A stretch of 64,000 bases of DNA from Desulfosporosinus acididurans (lineage in GTDB: Bacteria; Bacillota; Desulfitobacteriia; Desulfitobacteriales; Desulfitobacteriaceae), in NCBI RefSeq assembly GCF_001029285.1, contig NZ_LDZY01000001.1, positions 186,001 to 250,000 on the forward strand, read 5' to 3'. How positions within the stretch are numbered: position 1 is the stretch's first letter; each line of letters opens with the position of its first letter. This document shows, one piece after another, positions 61,519 through 64,000 of this stretch. The position numbers and the translations under genes are program-made. The notes under the pieces are model-generated. The model was given only the letters and a program-made list of their open reading frames with translations, did no database searches and was not told the DNA's origin.

Positions 61519-62265
61519 ATGATGTTTGATAAATTGGCCAAGCTTTTTATTGGCGACCGGCCTGCCGGAACTAGCGCGAAAAAGAAAGAAGAAATATTTC
61601 TAATAGACTTCATAAGTAAAAGGTCCTCTGGTGAAACTATCGAAAAAGCAATAGTAAATTTTCCTCTAGATAGCCTAGCCATAATAATAAATGGTGAAGA
61701 AAAGCCTTTTGATGCTTATTACGTCAGAAATGAAGGCTTAAGCAGCGACGAGCTTTATTTTCGTATAGCAACTCCCAAATATAAATTCTGGATTTTGCCA
61801 AAAGATCTGTCTAGATTTATGAAAATCGCCGAGAAGAAAAGAGCAATGCAAATCGAGAACAGAAAGAAACAGAACAAAGAATTTAATGCCAATCTTAATA
61901 CTCCAGTTAATTATGATTCTATAACAGACGAAATATACAAATGCTTTATTACCGGCAAATCAGGAACAAATGAAATCTGCACTCCTGAAAAATTCGAGGA
62001 AATTGAAAGCCAAATATCAGCCATATGCAAATCAAAAAACGGAAGATATTATAAATCAAAATCCAAGTCTGCTAAATATGCAATAATTTTTAGCCCATAT
62101 AGCAGACTAAACTCAAATATAGGGCGATTAAGGGAAGAAGGATATAAGGTGACAACACTTGAAAGAGCCCTTCAACATTTTGGCCTTTATCATTTGTTGG
62201 ATTATGAGTTAATGGTTCAAAAAGAAAAGGAAGCTATAGATTATTTAAAATCAAGATACTGTTAA
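61519..62265 (+). CDS. Element-borne protein of unknown function, 248 residues
   Basis: I do not recognise a family. From ATG 61519 (AAAGGGAG upstream) the soluble, lysine-rich protein has an early beta-rich part (FLIDFISKRSSGETIEKAIVNF, DSLAIIINGEEKPFDAYYV), a basic linker (EKKRAMQIENRKKQNKEF), and a C-terminal alpha/beta part (SAKYAIIFSPYSRLNSNIGRLREEGYKVTTLERALQHFGLYHLL). No cysteine or metal motif, no membrane segment. It stands alone between terminators. The codon use looks A-rich compared with the core genes, consistent with a foreign origin. Confidence 0.65.
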   Translation: MMFDKLAKLFIGDRPAGTSAKKKEEIFLIDFISKRSSGETIEKAIVNFPLDSLAIIINGEEKPFDAYYVRNEGLSSDELYFRIATPKYKFWILPKDLSRFMKIAEKKRAMQIENRKKQNKEFNANLNTPVNYDSITDEIYKCFITGKSGTNEICTPEKFEEIESQISAICKSKNGRYYKSKSKSAKYAIIFSPYSRLNSNIGRLREEGYKVTTLERALQHFGLYHLLDYELMVQKEKEAIDYLKSRYC

Positions 62266-62311
62266 ACGAAATATCTTTGCATGAAATGTCAATCATGGTG
62301 GATCGGGTAAC

Positions 62312-62338
62312 AAAAAAGAGAGCTTAAGCTCTCTTTTT
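62312..62338. terminator. Strong bidirectional terminator
   Basis: AAAAAAGAGAGC / GCTCTCTTTTT with loop TTAA, a T-run on either side. It ends the plus-strand gene at 61519-62265 and the minus-strand methyltransferase unit. Confidence 0.9.
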
Positions 62339-62395
62339 CATGTGGGGATATTACGGGAAGTAACCGCGGTATTCTATACAGTATTAGAAAATACG

Positions 62396-62644
62396 TTACA
62401 TCTTCCACAACAACCACTTGCAAGTATTCAATTCGTATTTTAGCTCAAAGCGTTTCAGCTCTCTGTTAATCTCACTTTGGCACTTAAACAGCAACATCCA
62501 GTTCCCTGCGATCTTCTCTTCTTCCATGGAGATGACCTGCTCGATCTTGACCTCTTTGTCATCGAGTTTCATGCGGATTGGTTGAGGACGGCCGTTAAGT
62601 TCGAACCAAGCTAGGACAGAGATAGGCGTAGCATAAATTTTCAT
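62396..62644 (-). CDS. Small protein translationally coupled to the DNA methyltransferase
   Basis: 82 residues (KIYATPISVLAWFELNGRPQPIRMKLDDKEVKIEQVISMEEEKIAGNWMLLFKCQSEINRELKRFELKYELNTCKWLLWKM), beta-rich and basic. Its ATG overlaps the stop of the upstream methyltransferase gene (ATGA), which means coupled translation. I recall similar small proteins in Firmicutes integrative elements, but know of no assigned function. Confidence 0.75.
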   Translation of the reverse strand: MKIYATPISVLAWFELNGRPQPIRMKLDDKEVKIEQVISMEEEKIAGNWMLLFKCQSEINRELKRFELKYELNTCKWLLWKM

Positions 62645-63441
62645 TTGTCTATCTCTATCTCATAATTACTTATGAATAATTCCTTGGCAAAGCTGCTTTT
62701 ATCGGTTTTGCAAACTGAATATCTTACTTCTATCTCCTTAATGTTAAAGTCGGAATACAGCGCTCGAATCTCCGGATGGTCATTAATACTTAGCAAAAAC
62801 TTTCCCTTTATTTTAGCCAGACATTCCTTCAATCTAATATGATCATCTTTAGAAAATGGTTTGCTCCCCTGACTTGTATAATCAGCCAATCCATAATATG
62901 GCGGATCACAATAGAAAAACGTTGAAGAACGATCGTAACTTAATATAATCTTCTCGACATCCCTGTTCTCTATAATGGTATTTATCAGCCTGTCCCTCAC
63001 AGAGGTTATGCTTTCCCTTACTCGTTCAAGAGTCATCGGTGGCTTCCTTAAAGGACTAATCATAAAATCCTTCATTAAAGATCCAAAGCTAAAATGTAAT
63101 AGGTAATAAAACCTGACTGCCCTTTTTACATCTGAGGTTCCGCTGAGACTTAGAGCCTTGTATTTCTGGAATATTTCTCTTGAAATAAGTAGATAATCCA
63201 ACGCCTGTATGAATTCTTCGGGCTTTTCCTTTACTACTCGAAAAAAGTTAATTAGTTCAGAGTTTATATCGTTGTAGACTTCTACTTTAGAAGGAACCTT
63301 TTCAAAGAGGACCCAGCCAGCGCCTCCGAAGGGCTCACAGTAGCATACATGCTCTGGTATCATCTTTACGATGGTTTTCCTTAGTCTATATTTGCCACCC
63401 ATCCATTTGATTGGACTATTCAAGTCTTCACCACCAAACAT
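62641..63441 (-). CDS. DNA adenine-N6 methyltransferase, D12 (Dam) class
   Basis: Transfers a methyl group to adenine in DNA. Motif X (IKWMGGKYRLRKTI), motif I (CEPFGGAGWVLFE) and catalytic motif IV (FYCDPPYYG) are all present in the Dam order. It has 266 residues. No restriction endonuclease gene is adjacent, so it is probably an orphan (phage- or element-borne) methyltransferase. Its stop codon overlaps the start of the following 82-residue protein by the ATGA arrangement. The recognition sequence (GATC is typical of this class) is not determined here. Confidence 0.93.
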   Translation of the reverse strand: MFGGEDLNSPIKWMGGKYRLRKTIVKMIPEHVCYCEPFGGAGWVLFEKVPSKVEVYNDINSELINFFRVVKEKPEEFIQALDYLLISREIFQKYKALSLSGTSDVKRAVRFYYLLHFSFGSLMKDFMISPLRKPPMTLERVRESITSVRDRLINTIIENRDVEKIILSYDRSSTFFYCDPPYYGLADYTSQGSKPFSKDDHIRLKECLAKIKGKFLLSINDHPEIRALYSDFNIKEIEVRYSVCKTDKSSFAKELFISNYEIEIDK

Positions 63442-63512
63442 TTGTATTATTTTGTTAGATCATTTGTTCTAATTATATAACTATAGTTCATGGATGACTA
63501 GCCCCAAAAAGC

Positions 63513-63537
63513 AAAAAATCCCCTCATTAAGAGGGGA
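63513..63537 (-). terminator. Terminator downstream of the partial UPF0489-like gene
   Basis: On the minus strand TCCCCTC / GAGGGGA with loop TTAAT followed by six T residues. It ends transcription of the gene that enters from the right edge. Confidence 0.85.
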
Positions 63538-63632
63538 CATCAAGAAAAGTAGTACATCCGTTGATTTCGAATCAGACAAGAACGGAGATGGGGGTGGCGA
63601 TGATTTTTATATTACATTCCTTCCTAATGTAA

Positions 63633-64000
63633 TTATCTCAAACTGCATTCAATCTGAAGCTCATTAAGTAAGGTTGGATAAAATAAGTTATTGTCCAGAA
63701 TATTAAACAAATGATTAGAATTTCGCAAACCTCCACAAAAATCCGGTTCTAAGGCTATAGTCATACCCTTAAGTTTCGGTAAAATCAATTGCATTAGGGG
63801 CGAGTGAGGCGAAATCGTTTTTACCACCTCTTCATCATTGACTAACTTCACATCTACACCCCCACCACAAGCATCCTTACTTTCGGTAAAATAATCCAAA
63901 TCGATATCAAAGTATATCGAGTTAATGTCATCTTTTTTTAGACAATCTATCAATTCATCAATTGTATAAAACACCTTTCCGTTATGTTTTTTGCCAAGAT
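63633..64000 (-). CDS. Partial UPF0489/arginase-like protein, N-terminus beyond window
   Basis: The frame stays open to the right edge; a GTG at 63974 could start it, but the preceding codons (LGKKHNGK) also read like protein, so the true N-terminus is probably outside. Within it, YFDIDLDYFTES has the metal-binding D-D pattern of the ureohydrolase/UPF0489 fold, and MTIALEPDFCGGLRNS has the EP-x-GG pattern I associate with UPF0489. UPF0489 includes peptide arginases (OspR type) that convert arginine to ornithine in RiPP peptides. The assignment is from motifs only and tentative. Confidence 0.5.
   Translation of the reverse strand, partial: LGKKHNGKVFYTIDELIDCLKKDDINSIYFDIDLDYFTESKDACGGGVDVKLVNDEEVVKTISPHSPLMQLILPKLKGMTIALEPDFCGGLRNSNHLFNILDNNLFYPTLLNELQIECSLR

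Noticed and set aside
59875-64000. CRISPR array or restriction endonuclease in the element
   Set aside because: I looked for spaced repeats and for an endonuclease next to the Dam-type gene and found neither.

Overview
The window looks like a chromosomal segment of a spore-forming, sulfate-reducing Firmicute of the Peptococcaceae, most like Desulfosporosinus. The sequence basis is a Gram-positive type dissimilatory sulfite reductase locus (ferredoxin-dsrA-dsrB-dsrD-dsrN and, separately, dsrM-dsrK, with no dsrJOP), an anaerobic CO dehydrogenase with its CooC nickel-insertion ATPase, a SigH-like sigma factor, CotF-like spore coat proteins, a DivIVA-like protein and SpoIIIE/FtsK. Strong AGGAGG ribosome binding sites and frequent GTG/TTG starts fit the same group. 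The genus name is inference from gene content, not from a database match.

Layout. 1-2.2 kb: cooC-cooS (cooS runs off the left edge). 2.5-5.3 kb: degV and an intact IS110-type insertion sequence with structured non-coding flanks. 5.3-5.5 kb: tRNA-Pro with its own promoter and terminator. 5.7-10.2 kb: an acetyltransferase and the riboflavin operon ribD-ribE-ribBA-ribH behind an FMN riboswitch. 10.2-13 kb: structured intergenic repeats, a SigH-like sigma factor with a membrane protein, two small coat-like proteins and a DivIVA-like protein. 13-15.3 kb: a UbiD-type decarboxylase and its LpdD-like partner. 15.5-19.3 kb: dnaJ(cbpA)-clpB under a promoter overlapped by a CtsR-like box. 19.5-25 kb: phosphohexomutase, acetyltransferase, aminopeptidase, a zinc-ribbon protein with a structured leader, and a 34-codon gene. 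25-27 kb: nitrilase-family amidase and a frameshifted LysR regulator. 27-35 kb: the dsr locus. 35-44 kb: an unrecognised protein, rRNA methyltransferase, peptidase T, a 44-codon gene, a cysteine-desulfurase-like enzyme with a DsrE-like protein, RNase HI, an AbrB-RelE fusion protein and an MFS exporter. 44-52.6 kb: one 2861-residue cyclic beta-glucan synthase-like gene. 52.7-59.5 kb: FtsK/SpoIIIE, a YdjM-like membrane protein, and a PHP / K+ channel / BON-domain operon. 59.65 kb: tRNA-Trp.

From just after tRNA-Trp to the right edge the character changes: short XRE regulators, a divergent operator with nested inverted repeats, orphan genes, a phage-type adenine methyltransferase coupled to a small protein, and a partial UPF0489/arginase-like gene. 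This is probably one end of an integrated mobile element using tRNA-Trp; the other end and any integrase lie outside the window.

The core of the window supports anaerobic respiration. DsrMK passes electrons from menaquinol towards sulfite reduction by DsrAB, DsrN probably amidates the sirohaem, and the ferredoxin encoded upstream of dsrA is a candidate donor. CO dehydrogenase links C1 metabolism to ferredoxin reduction. The points most worth a second look are the AbrB-RelE single-chain toxin-antitoxin-like protein, the IS110 non-coding RNA candidate, the two structured intergenic regions in the 10-12 kb interval, the zinc-ribbon leader with two candidate anti-Shine-Dalgarno strands, the operator and arm-site-like repeats of the tRNA-Trp element, and two small genes of 34 and 44 codons.
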